Shown here: piece after piece, positions 8,823 through 16,764 of the stretch | Numbering within the stretch: the stretch's first letter is position 1 | Layout of the letters: each line of letters opens with the position of its first letter | Assembly: GCA_902635965.1 (NCBI GenBank) | Contig: CACPQA010000001.1 | Coordinates: 124,001 to 188,000 of the forward strand | Direction: 5' to 3' | Length of the DNA: 64,000 nt | Source of the DNA: an uncultured Bacteroidota bacterium | GTDB taxonomy: Bacteria > Bacteroidota > Bacteroidia > Flavobacteriales > Flavobacteriaceae | Translations under genes and position numbers: made by a program | Notes under the pieces: generated by a model | Told to the model about the DNA's origin: nothing | The model's database searches: none | Seen by the model: only the letters and a program-made list of their open reading frames with translations

Positions 8823-10250
8823 TTAAAATAAAGCATTATTTGGAGTTCTAGGAAACGGTATCACATCTCTGATATTATTCATACCTGTTGCAAATAGAAC
8901 AATGCGCTCAAAACCAAGTCCAAATCCACTGTGAGGAACGGTTCCAAATTTTCTAAGCTCAGTATACCACCATAAATCCTTATTTGATACATCAAATTGG
9001 TTCATCCTCTTTTTTAATATTTCCAACCTTTCTTCTCTCTGAGATCCTCCTATAATTTCACCGATCCCTGGAAATAAAATATCCATAGCAGCAACTGTTG
9101 TTTGATCATCATTTAATCTCATATAAAATGCTTTACTTTTAGAAGGGTAGTTAAAAATAACCACAGGTTTTTTAAAATGTCTCTCTACTAGATATCTTTC
9201 GTGTTCACTTTGTAAATCCATTCCCCAATCTCGTACTAAAAATTCAAATTTCTTCTTTTTGTTATGAGAACAATTTTTTAGGATTTCAAAAGCGAAGGAG
9301 TAACTAATCCTTTCAAACTTATTATTTACAATAAATTTTAATTTTTCAATTAGTTTCATCCCATTTCTTTCATTTTTTGGCTTATTTTTTTCTTCATTAT
9401 ATAATCTCTCCTCTAAATAAAACAAGTCATCCATACAATGATCGAGGATAAAATTCAATATGTATTTAACAAATTTTTCTGCAAGGTTCATGTTATCTTC
9501 TAAATTAAAAAAAGCCATTTCTGGTTCAATCATCCAAAATTCAGATAAGTGACGAGTTGTGTTGGAGTTTTCTGCCCTAAAAGTTGGGCCAAAAGTATAC
9601 ACTTTTCCGAGGCCTAAGGCATAGGATTCTGCTTCTAGTTGACCGGATACTGTCAAATGTGTTTTTTTAGAAAAAAAATCTTTTTTAAAATCAACATTAC
9701 TATTTTTTGTCGGAGGAGACTTTGGATCTAGTGTAGTAACTCTAAACATTTCACCAGCTCCTTCTGCATCATTAGACGTGATTATAGGTGTATTAACATA
9801 TTGAAAATTCTCATTTTGAAAGAATTTATGAGTTGCGTAAGAAAGTTTAGATCGAATTCTCATAATTGCGCCAAAAGTCGTTGTTCTTACTCTTAAGTGC
9901 GCATTTTCTCTTAAAAACTCAAAACTATGTTTCTTGGGTTGTATAGGGTATTTTTCAGCATTAGATTCTCCATATATTTTTATATTTTCAACCAAAATTT
10001 CAACTTCTTGTCCACTACCAAGACTTTTTACTAATTTACCATTTATTGAGAGGCTTGTCCCAGAATTAATTTTTTTTATTATTGATTCATCAAAATTTTC
10101 AAAATCAATAACGCATTGAATATTTCTAACCGTACTTCCATCATTTAGGGAAATGAATTTATTGGCTCTAAAGTTTTTAACCCATCCCTCTGCCGTGACT
10201 AACTGATTTTTGGGTTTAAGTTTTAAAATTTCTTTAATAAGCAGAGTCAT
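8823..10250 (-). CDS. asnS: Asparagine--tRNA ligase
   Basis: 475 residues. An N-terminal OB-fold anticodon-binding domain (about 15-105) precedes a class II catalytic core. Motif 2 is visible as TFRAENSNTTRHLSEF and motif 3 as GFGLGFERIVLFATG, followed by IRDVIPFPRTP typical of AsnRS and AspRS of the class IIb group. The segment SGQLEAESYALGLGKVYTFG is characteristic of AsnRS. It charges tRNA-Asn with Asn. The TATATTTG element at 10264-10271 lies just upstream and suggests its own promoter with a very short leader. Confidence 0.96.
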   Translation of the reverse strand: MTLLIKEILKLKPKNQLVTAEGWVKNFRANKFISLNDGSTVRNIQCVIDFENFDESIIKKINSGTSLSINGKLVKSLGSGQEVEILVENIKIYGESNAEKYPIQPKKHSFEFLRENAHLRVRTTTFGAIMRIRSKLSYATHKFFQNENFQYVNTPIITSNDAEGAGEMFRVTTLDPKSPPTKNSNVDFKKDFFSKKTHLTVSGQLEAESYALGLGKVYTFGPTFRAENSNTTRHLSEFWMIEPEMAFFNLEDNMNLAEKFVKYILNFILDHCMDDLFYLEERLYNEEKNKPKNERNGMKLIEKLKFIVNNKFERISYSFAFEILKNCSHNKKKKFEFLVRDWGMDLQSEHERYLVERHFKKPVVIFNYPSKSKAFYMRLNDDQTTVAAMDILFPGIGEIIGGSQREERLEILKKRMNQFDVSNKDLWWYTELRKFGTVPHSGFGLGFERIVLFATGMNNIRDVIPFPRTPNNALF

Positions 10251-10263
10251 CTAATAATTTTTT

Positions 10264-10283
10264 CAAATATACATCTTAGATGT
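10264..10283 (-). promoter_or_regulatory. Putative asnS -7 element with adjacent 13-bp inverted repeat
   Basis: On the minus strand TATATTTG (10264-10271) matches the Bacteroidota -7 box TAnnTTTG and ends 13 bases before the asnS start codon. A perfect 6+1+6 inverted repeat (ACATCT T AGATGT, 10271-10283) abuts the box in the spacer where a repressor could sit. No clear -33 TTG is seen at the right distance. A TAnnTTTG match alone is common by chance in DNA this AT-rich. Confidence 0.35.
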
Positions 10284-10327
10284 TATTTAATTAATCTAAT
10301 TTTTAACAAAAGAATTTATTTAAATTA

Positions 10328-12700
10328 CTAAATCTTTATTTTTGGCTCTCTGATTACTTTTTCATTGGATACAGTTTTCTTTAGAGATATTAGAAGAGAT
10401 GGCAACAAAATTAAATTTGATAACATTGCAATTAAAAGGGTCAAGGATACTAAGCCTCCTAGAGCAACAGTCCCACCAAATTCAGAAATCATGAATACTG
10501 AAAATCCAAAAAATAGCACTACAGATGAATAAAACATACTCACACCTCTTTCTCTCAATGCGTTATACACAGATGGTTGAATCTTCCAATTTGAATCGAA
10601 AAGTTCTTGTCTATATTTAGCTAGAAAATGAATTGTATTGTCAACTGAAATTCCAAACGCAATACTAAAAACAAGAATAGTTGAAGGTTTAAGTGGTATT
10701 CCTGCAAATCCCATCATCCCTGCAGTAATTAGTAGAGGGACTATATTAGGAATTAGAGAAATAATAATCATTTTGATAGACTTAAACATATACGCCATAA
10801 ATAGTGAAATTAGTAAAATTGCTAAAACAAGAGAAAACACAAGATTTTTGACCAAAAATTTTGTTCCTTTTAAAAATAAGAGAGATTTGCCAGTTAAGTT
10901 TACATTATACCTTTCTTTTGGAAATATTTCCTCAATTTTTTTAGTTAGTTCTTCCTCTATTTCTTCAATTCTACTCGTGCCTATATCCTTCATAAACGTA
11001 GTTACTCTTGCAATTTTGTTTTCATTATCTACAAAATTGCTAGTAAAATTTTCTTCAGTATATGACTTACTATTATTAAAATAAGACATAATAAATCGAT
11101 TTTCCATCGAGGTGGGAAGTGAAAAGTACTTTGGATTACCATTGTAATAGGCTTGTTTTGCAAATTTAACTATTTGGTTTACAGAACTTGGTTTGGATAA
11201 TTCAGGGATATTTTTTATTACATTTTCAATTTTTTCAATTCTTTTTAACGTAGGTAATTTGAAAACACCACCTTTTTTTTTGGTGTCTACTACAATTTCT
11301 AGTGGAACTATACCATTAAATTGTTTATCAAAAAAAATAATATCTTTAAAAAAATCTTGTCTTTTAGGCATGTCATCAAGCATACTACCTGAAATATTAA
11401 TTTGATATATCCCAATTATGCTAAGAATAATTAAAATAAGAGATGTTGTATAAGTATTACTTTTTTTATGTTTTACTATATGTTCTAATATTTTTATAAA
11501 TTTTTGAATAGTTTTATTTTTCAAATGCCGTAGATGTTTTTTATTGGGAGCTTTCATAAAGCTATATAGAATAGGTATTGTAGTAATTGATATTAAATAA
11601 ATCCCAATTATGTTTAAAGAAGCAATTATTCCAAATTCTTTTAGAAGTTTGCTATCTGTCAAAATGAAAGTTGAAAAACCGCACGCAGTCGTCAAGTTAG
11701 TCATCAAAGATGCATTCCCTATCCTAATTATAACTTGTTTAAGTGATCTGGATTGATCCCCATCTTTTTTAATTTCTTGCTGATATTTATTAATTAAAAA
11801 AATGCAATTTGGTATTCCTATAACAATAATTAATGGAGGGATTAATGCAGTCAAGACAGTAATTTCAAACCCTAAAAATCCTAATGTTCCAAAAGACCAT
11901 GCGACACCTATTAAAACAACTAAAACAGAAATCAATGTTGCTCTAATTGATTTGAAAAACATAAAAAATATGAATGAGGTAACAAACAATGCTGTAGAGA
12001 CAAAAAGTCCTATTTCATCAATTATATTTTGAGCGTTTAATGTTCTTATATATGGCATACCAGATTTATATATTTTCACATTGTTTTTCTCTTCAAAATT
12101 TTTTACAAGAGGAATAAATTTATTGAGAATAAAATCTTTTCTTTTGGATGTGTTTACAATATTATTATCCATATATATCCCCATCCTTATTGAGCCTGTT
12201 TTCTTATTTAAAATTAAATTTTCATAAAAAGGAAGTTCCAAAAATAATTTTTGTTTTAAGGTCAATGTGTTAAATGAGTCTTGCTTTTGTGGATTGAAAA
12301 CTGATTTGAGTTCAAATCTCCTTAATTTTTGATTTTTAACTATCTCCTTTAAATTATCAAAGGACAAAACATAATCGATTTCAGAAAATTTTGTGATTTC
12401 TATTCTTAATTCTTTCCACATTTTTAATTTTTCCTGAGAAAAAAAATTGTCATCATTTATTGCTATGACTAAAAGATTGCCTTCCTCACCAAAAACTTTT
12501 ACGAAATCTTTATATCGTATATTTTCTTCATGTTTATCTGGAAGTAAATTTGCTTCAGTAAAAGTAAATCTGATATTTTTCCACTGATTTATCCATACAG
12601 AGGTTAGTAAGGTCAAAACTGCTAAGATTAAAAACCTGTTATTTAGAATTAGCTTTGAAATTTTTTCCCAAACCCCCCACTCTTTATTTCCACTTTTCAT
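10328..12700 (-). CDS. RND/MMPL-superfamily exporter
   Basis: 790 residues with the classic duplicated RND plan: an N-terminal TM (about 21-41), a large periplasmic loop, a block of five TMs (about 235-385), another TM near 415-435, a second periplasmic loop, and a final five-TM block (about 635-765). The second block includes FSIAFGISVDNTIHFLAKYR, a form of the GxxxD relay motif in this superfamily; the first block has ALIPPLIIVIGIPNCIFLI. This is the two-repeat MMPL or 'predicted exporter' type without an adjacent membrane-fusion protein or outer-membrane channel, so lipid, sterol-like or pigment export are all possible. It lies 16 bases upstream of frr on the same strand direction (frr is read first). 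Confidence 0.85.
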   Translation of the reverse strand: MKSGNKEWGVWEKISKLILNNRFLILAVLTLLTSVWINQWKNIRFTFTEANLLPDKHEENIRYKDFVKVFGEEGNLLVIAINDDNFFSQEKLKMWKELRIEITKFSEIDYVLSFDNLKEIVKNQKLRRFELKSVFNPQKQDSFNTLTLKQKLFLELPFYENLILNKKTGSIRMGIYMDNNIVNTSKRKDFILNKFIPLVKNFEEKNNVKIYKSGMPYIRTLNAQNIIDEIGLFVSTALFVTSFIFFMFFKSIRATLISVLVVLIGVAWSFGTLGFLGFEITVLTALIPPLIIVIGIPNCIFLINKYQQEIKKDGDQSRSLKQVIIRIGNASLMTNLTTACGFSTFILTDSKLLKEFGIIASLNIIGIYLISITTIPILYSFMKAPNKKHLRHLKNKTIQKFIKILEHIVKHKKSNTYTTSLILIILSIIGIYQINISGSMLDDMPKRQDFFKDIIFFDKQFNGIVPLEIVVDTKKKGGVFKLPTLKRIEKIENVIKNIPELSKPSSVNQIVKFAKQAYYNGNPKYFSLPTSMENRFIMSYFNNSKSYTEENFTSNFVDNENKIARVTTFMKDIGTSRIEEIEEELTKKIEEIFPKERYNVNLTGKSLLFLKGTKFLVKNLVFSLVLAILLISLFMAYMFKSIKMIIISLIPNIVPLLITAGMMGFAGIPLKPSTILVFSIAFGISVDNTIHFLAKYRQELFDSNWKIQPSVYNALRERGVSMFYSSVVLFFGFSVFMISEFGGTVALGGLVSLTLLIAMLSNLILLPSLLISLKKTVSNEKVIREPKIKI

Positions 12701-12716
12701 AAGCGACGGGATAATT

Positions 12717-13271
12717 TCATACAGTCATTATTTCTTTTTCCTTTACTTTTAAAACTGATTCAATTTTAGATATGAAATTATCAGTTAATTCTTGGATGTC
12801 TATTTCATAATTTGACTTTTCATCATCAGAGACATCTGTTTTTTTGATTTCTTGATTAGAATCTTTTCGAATATTTCTAATACTTATTTTTGAATTCTCT
12901 GATTCATTTCTAACAATTTTTACTAATTCTTTTCTTCTCTCCTCTGTTAGGGGTGGAATATTAATGATAATTGTATCTCCTTTATTCATAGGGTTGAAAC
13001 CGATATTTGCATTGATTATTCCTTTCTCAATTTCTTGTAAAATACTTTTATCCCATGGTTGTACAATTATAGTTTTTGAGTCTGGCGTATTAATATTAGC
13101 TAGCTGACTTAGGGAAGTCAAATTTCCATAGTAATCAACCATAACATTTTTTAACATACTCGGATTGGCTTTTCCAGCTCTTATGTTTAAAAGTTCACTT
13201 TCTAAGTGTAGCACAGAGGAATGCATCTTATCCTCAGCTGATTTCAATATAATTTCTAATTTATCATTCAT
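12717..13271 (-). CDS. frr: Ribosome recycling factor
   Basis: 184 residues, the expected size. I place the start at ATG 13271 (MNDKLEII) rather than a longer reading from 13313, because the longer one would overlap pyrH by about 40 bases and add a non-homologous leader. Family segments are visible: LLNIRAGKANPSML, VDYYGNLTSLSQLANI, IIVQPWDKS, NIPPLTEERRKELVK. RRF splits post-termination ribosomes together with EF-G. It follows pyrH with almost no gap, the conserved pyrH-frr order. Confidence 0.96.
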   Translation of the reverse strand: MNDKLEIILKSAEDKMHSSVLHLESELLNIRAGKANPSMLKNVMVDYYGNLTSLSQLANINTPDSKTIIVQPWDKSILQEIEKGIINANIGFNPMNKGDTIIINIPPLTEERRKELVKIVRNESENSKISIRNIRKDSNQEIKKTDVSDDEKSNYEIDIQELTDNFISKIESVLKVKEKEIMTV

Positions 13272-13272
13272 T

Positions 13273-13980
13273 TTATAAAAAAACTTTAGTTCCAATTTTC
13301 TCTCCTTGGACAACTTTTTTTAGGTTGCCTTTTATATTCATGTCAAATACAATAATTGGTAAATTATTTTCTTTGCTTAGCGTAAATGCGGTAGTGTCCA
13401 TAATTTTCAAATTTAACCTAAGAGCTTCTTCAAACGATAACCTATCTAATTTAATTGCTTTATCGTTTAATTCAGGATCTTCTGTATAAATTCCATCAAC
13501 TCTTGTTCCTTTTAAAATCACATCAGCATCAATTTCAATAGCTCTTAGAACTGCTGCCGAATCTGTTGTAAAAAAAGGATTACCTGTGCCCGCACTAAAA
13601 ATCACAACTCTTTTTTTTTCTAAGTGTCTAACTGCTCGTCTTTTTATGTAGGGTTCAGCTATAGCTTCTATGTTAATTGCTGTTTGAAGTCTTGTAGGAA
13701 CGTCAATATTTTCAAGTGCACTTTGAAGAGCAAGACCATTTATAATTGTAGCAAGCATTCCCATATAATCTGCCTGAACTCTGTCAACACCTTCACTTGA
13801 ACCAGATATTCCCCGAAAAATATTTCCTCCTCCAATCACTATTGCAATTTGAATGTTGCTTTCATGAAGATTTTTAATTTCCAAAGCATAGTCATTAATT
13901 CTATTCGAATCAATTCCATAACCCTTAGTACCCATTAGAGATTCTCCGCTTAACTTTAGTAAAATTCGATTATACTTCAT
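13273..13980 (-). CDS. pyrH: UMP kinase
   Basis: 235 residues of the amino-acid-kinase fold: KLSGESLMG near the N-terminus, GGGNIFRG for phosphate binding, [16 protein letters not shown], and [16 protein letters not shown], all diagnostic of bacterial UMP kinase. It phosphorylates UMP to UDP in pyrimidine synthesis. The gene lies directly upstream of frr in the same direction. A TATTTTTG sequence on the minus strand (13994-14001), 13 bases before the start codon, may be its -7 element. Confidence 0.96.
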   Translation of the reverse strand: MKYNRILLKLSGESLMGTKGYGIDSNRINDYALEIKNLHESNIQIAIVIGGGNIFRGISGSSEGVDRVQADYMGMLATIINGLALQSALENIDVPTRLQTAINIEAIAEPYIKRRAVRHLEKKRVVIFSAGTGNPFFTTDSAAVLRAIEIDADVILKGTRVDGIYTEDPELNDKAIKLDRLSFEEALRLNLKIMDTTAFTLSKENNLPIIVFDMNIKGNLKKVVQGEKIGTKVFL

Positions 13981-13993
13981 GTTTAATTTTTAT

Positions 13994-14001
13994 CAAAAAT
14001 A
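13994..14001 (-). promoter_or_regulatory. Putative pyrH-frr -7 promoter element
   Basis: Minus-strand TATTTTTG fits TAnnTTTG, 13 bases upstream of the pyrH ATG and inside the short intergenic gap after truB. No convincing -33 element is visible, so this is only a candidate. Confidence 0.28.
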
Positions 14002-14044
14002 TGAAAAATATGTAAAGATGTTTTTTGATGATTTCTTTTTAAAT

Positions 14045-14755
14045 TTAAATTTCAGAATTTAAATTATTTTCAAAATAATCAACACTTATCGAGTCTTTTA
14101 GAGAAAAATCTCCTATTTTTTCTCTACGTAGTGATACTAAATGCGCACCGGAGTCAAGAGATTTCCCAATATCATTTACAAGCGATCTAATGTAAGTACC
14201 TTTACTACACTCAACTATAAATTTTATTTTAGGAAAATTTTCTATATCAAGATCCAATTTTTTAATTTCTACTTCCCTTTCAGGTATTAAAACCTTTTCG
14301 TTGTTTCTTGCATACTTATACAACCTTTTCCCATTCTTTTTTATTGCCGAAAAAATAGGTGGAGTTTGCTTTGTAACACCTAAGAACTTTTTTTTGACTT
14401 CATTTAATTCTTTTGAAGAAATATGGTCTACATTATATTTTTTGTCAATAGATGTTTCTAGATCATACGATTTTGTTGTCGAGCCAAGCATAAATGTCCC
14501 GACGTAAGTTTTATTAAGGTTTTGGTAATTTGAAATTTGTTTAGTTTTTTTTCCGGACAAGATAATCATCAATCCCGTGGCTAGCGGATCAAGAGTTCCA
14601 GCATGTCCTACCTTAATTTTTTTTATATCAAACCTTTTTTTAATCAACCATCTTATTTTATTAACCAAATCGAAAGATGTCCAGTTATAGGGTTTGTCAA
14701 TTAAAAGTATACAACCGTTAACAAATTTCTCCTTTGTGTAGTATCTTTTAACCAA
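14045..14755 (-). CDS. truB: tRNA pseudouridine-55 synthase
   Basis: 236 residues. The catalytic motif is seen as GHAGTLDPLATGLM with the nucleophilic Asp, preceded by DKPYNWTSFDLVNKIRW, the usual TruB N-terminal segment. CSKGTYIRSLVNDIGKSL near the C-terminus is also family-typical. The enzyme isomerises U55 in the T-loop of tRNAs. It is shorter than E. coli TruB because the C-terminal PUA domain is absent, which is normal in Bacteroidota. Its start overlaps the end of uppP by 8 bases, so the two are translationally coupled. Confidence 0.95.
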   Translation of the reverse strand: MVKRYYTKEKFVNGCILLIDKPYNWTSFDLVNKIRWLIKKRFDIKKIKVGHAGTLDPLATGLMIILSGKKTKQISNYQNLNKTYVGTFMLGSTTKSYDLETSIDKKYNVDHISSKELNEVKKKFLGVTKQTPPIFSAIKKNGKRLYKYARNNEKVLIPEREVEIKKLDLDIENFPKIKFIVECSKGTYIRSLVNDIGKSLDSGAHLVSLRREKIGDFSLKDSISVDYFENNLNSEI

Positions 14756-15533
14756 AACTTAGAGCTATTATTCCAACTATAACACAATAAAACGAAAAAA
14801 ATTTTAACTTAAAATTTTCAACTAAATACAGCATCCATTTACATGCTATTATTCCAGTTACAAATGACACAATAAAACCCAACAACAAAATTGAAAAATC
14901 TAAATTAAAATTAAAAGTTTCTTGATCAATGAAACTTTTAAATACGCTTCCAATAATTAATGGAATTACCATCAGAAACGAAAAAGTAGAAGCTTCATCT
15001 CTTTTTATTCCTAAAAGAATAGATGTTGAAATAGTAATTCCACTCCTTGATATTCCGGGAATAATTCCAACTGCCTGTGAAATTCCAATTAATATTGCTC
15101 GTATACTATTTAGATTTTTTTCACCTTCTTTGTAATTATCTGCAATTAAAAGTATGACCGAATTAAAAATTAACATTAATCCAATTAAAAAAATATTTCC
15201 TGAAAATAGTATATCTATAATATGGTCTAAAAAAAAACCCACAATTACAGCTGGGATCATAGATAAGAATATATAATATAAAAAAGTGTGAGAATTGTTT
15301 ATTTTAAATTTTATTGCATTCAAAAAAAGATATTTTATTTTTTTTTTGAAAATTACAATTGTACTTAAACAAGTAGCAAAATGGAGAATAACTATCAACA
15401 TGAAATTATCTTCATTTTCATTTAAGAAATCAAAAAAATGATTTAAAATTTGTAGATGTCCACTTGAAGAAATTGGCAAAAACTCAGTAAGCCCTTGAAT
15501 TAATCCTAATAAAAGAGAAAAAATATAGTCCAC
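14748..15533 (-). CDS. uppP: Undecaprenyl-diphosphate phosphatase
   Basis: 261 residues and polytopic. Family motifs are present: GLTEFLPISSSGHLQI near residue 14 and PGISRSGITISTSILLG near residue 160, which together form the active site in BacA/UppP. It dephosphorylates undecaprenyl diphosphate to recycle the lipid carrier for cell-wall and glycan synthesis. It is encoded in the run ftsX-DUF3098-uppP-truB with 2-4 base gaps or overlaps, a gene order common in Flavobacteriia. Confidence 0.96.
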   Translation of the reverse strand: MDYIFSLLLGLIQGLTEFLPISSSGHLQILNHFFDFLNENEDNFMLIVILHFATCLSTIVIFKKKIKYLFLNAIKFKINNSHTFLYYIFLSMIPAVIVGFFLDHIIDILFSGNIFLIGLMLIFNSVILLIADNYKEGEKNLNSIRAILIGISQAVGIIPGISRSGITISTSILLGIKRDEASTFSFLMVIPLIIGSVFKSFIDQETFNFNLDFSILLLGFIVSFVTGIIACKWMLYLVENFKLKFFSFYCVIVGIIALSFG

Positions 15534-15535
15534 CT

Positions 15536-15772
15536 CTATTTCTTCTTATGGATTATTGAAAATAATGCCAAAACAAACCCGAAAATAACCAATGTGGGTG
15601 CTAATCGAATTCTTTGAAAATTGTAAATTTCAGTATTGAATATTGACGGATTTTTACTCCCTCCTCCGGACATTAATAAATATCCCAGTGAGATAAAACA
15701 AATTGAAATAATTAGAATTATATAGCTTTTTCTTTTAAAAAGGATTTTCTTTTTATTTGACATTGAGTACAA
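15536..15772 (-). CDS. DUF3098 small membrane protein
   Basis: 78 residues with two TM helices (about 17-36 and 54-72) joined by the loop GGGSKNPSIFNTEIYNFQRI. That loop and the position between ftsX and uppP match the DUF3098 family of Bacteroidota. The function is unknown; the linkage to FtsX and the lipid-carrier phosphatase points to envelope or division work. The start may be ATG 15772 or the internal ATG at 15763 (MSNKKK); the second agrees better with a lysine-rich cytoplasmic N-terminus. Confidence 0.8.
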   Translation of the reverse strand: MYSMSNKKKILFKRKSYIILIISICFISLGYLLMSGGGSKNPSIFNTEIYNFQRIRLAPTLVIFGFVLALFSIIHKKK

Positions 15773-15775
15773 AAC

Positions 15776-16648
15776 TTAATTTACTTCATTGGTATTTAAA
15801 TTTAAAAAACGTTCAGTGGCTAAAAATGAGCTTAAGCCAGTAATCACAAAACTTAAAATACTTATTATCAAAAAAACAATAATTGTTTCAATGGGATTTT
15901 TGCTTAAATCTAACTCAGGATATTTAGCATCTACAAAATAAATTAGCATTGAAAGCGAGAATAGGGCAATAATGGTACCATAAAATCCTAAGACCAAATA
16001 ATTGATTAGAAATGGTTTTCTTATAAAATTTTTAGTTGCTCCTACAAGTTGCATCGTTTTAATTATCAATCGTTTTGAATAAATAGAAATTTTAATGGAA
16101 CTATTTATTAGAATGATGGCAATTAAAATTAAGGTTATTGTTGTAGCGAACAAAATCTGAGAGATTTTCTTAATATTTTTATCTAGGATTTCAACAAGAG
16201 GTTCATCATAATAAATTTCATTTACATAATTTTCATTTTCCAAAGAAATTTTGAGTTTCTCTAAAAAGAAGGGTGAAACATATTTAGATAAAAATCTAAC
16301 TTCAATCGAATTTAATAATGGATTATAGCCTAAAAATTCAATGAAATCCTCACCAATCGATTCCGCATGTATTTCAGCAGCCTTTTCTTTTGAAATGAAT
16401 TTTACACTTTTTGTTTCTTTTTTTAATTTTAAACTTTTTTGTAGTTGTTTTATTTGAATTGGTTTTGTTAATTCATTAATATAAATTGTAAATGAAATTT
16501 GTTCTTTAAAGTGAGATTCGATTTTACGAGAATTAATAAATAAAATACCAAATATTCCCAAAATAAAAATTACAAGTGCTATACTCAATGTGACTGAAAA
16601 ATAAGAAGAAATTAATCTTGTTTTTTGATATTCTGACTGATTGTTCAT
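15776..16648 (-). CDS. ftsX: Cell-division ABC-transporter-like protein FtsX
   Basis: 290 residues with the FtsX plan: a cytoplasmic N-terminus, TM1 (about 18-39), a periplasmic domain of about 120 residues containing the SLENENYVNEIYYDEPLVE segment, then three more TMs (about 166-188, 214-237, 255-280). The cytoplasmic loop IKTMQLVGATKNFIRKPF is the FtsX coupling signature. With FtsE it regulates peptidoglycan hydrolases at the septum; ftsE is not adjacent. It leads the DUF3098-uppP-truB run. Confidence 0.92.
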   Translation of the reverse strand: MNNQSEYQKTRLISSYFSVTLSIALVIFILGIFGILFINSRKIESHFKEQISFTIYINELTKPIQIKQLQKSLKLKKETKSVKFISKEKAAEIHAESIGEDFIEFLGYNPLLNSIEVRFLSKYVSPFFLEKLKISLENENYVNEIYYDEPLVEILDKNIKKISQILFATTITLILIAIILINSSIKISIYSKRLIIKTMQLVGATKNFIRKPFLINYLVLGFYGTIIALFSLSMLIYFVDAKYPELDLSKNPIETIIVFLIISILSFVITGLSSFLATERFLNLNTNEVN

Positions 16649-16738
16649 TTTATAACTATATCTCCAACAAAATTAATAAACCATATTTAAATAAATATTC
16701 TCGATTTTGATAAACTTTTTTCATAAGTATCTTTACTA

Positions 16739-16746
16739 TATTTTTG
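16739..16746 (+). promoter_or_regulatory. Putative leuS -7 promoter element
   Basis: TATTTTTG fits TAnnTTTG and ends 18 bases before the TTG start of leuS. The nearest TTTG upstream (16706-16709) is 29 bases away, farther than the usual spacing, so the -33 element is not convincing. Confidence 0.28.
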
Positions 16747-16764
16747 TTAAAAAAATAGTTTATT

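Noticed and set aside
13272-13313. N-terminal extension of frr by 14 codons
   Set aside because: It would overlap pyrH by about 40 bases and has no family similarity; the internal ATG gives the standard length.
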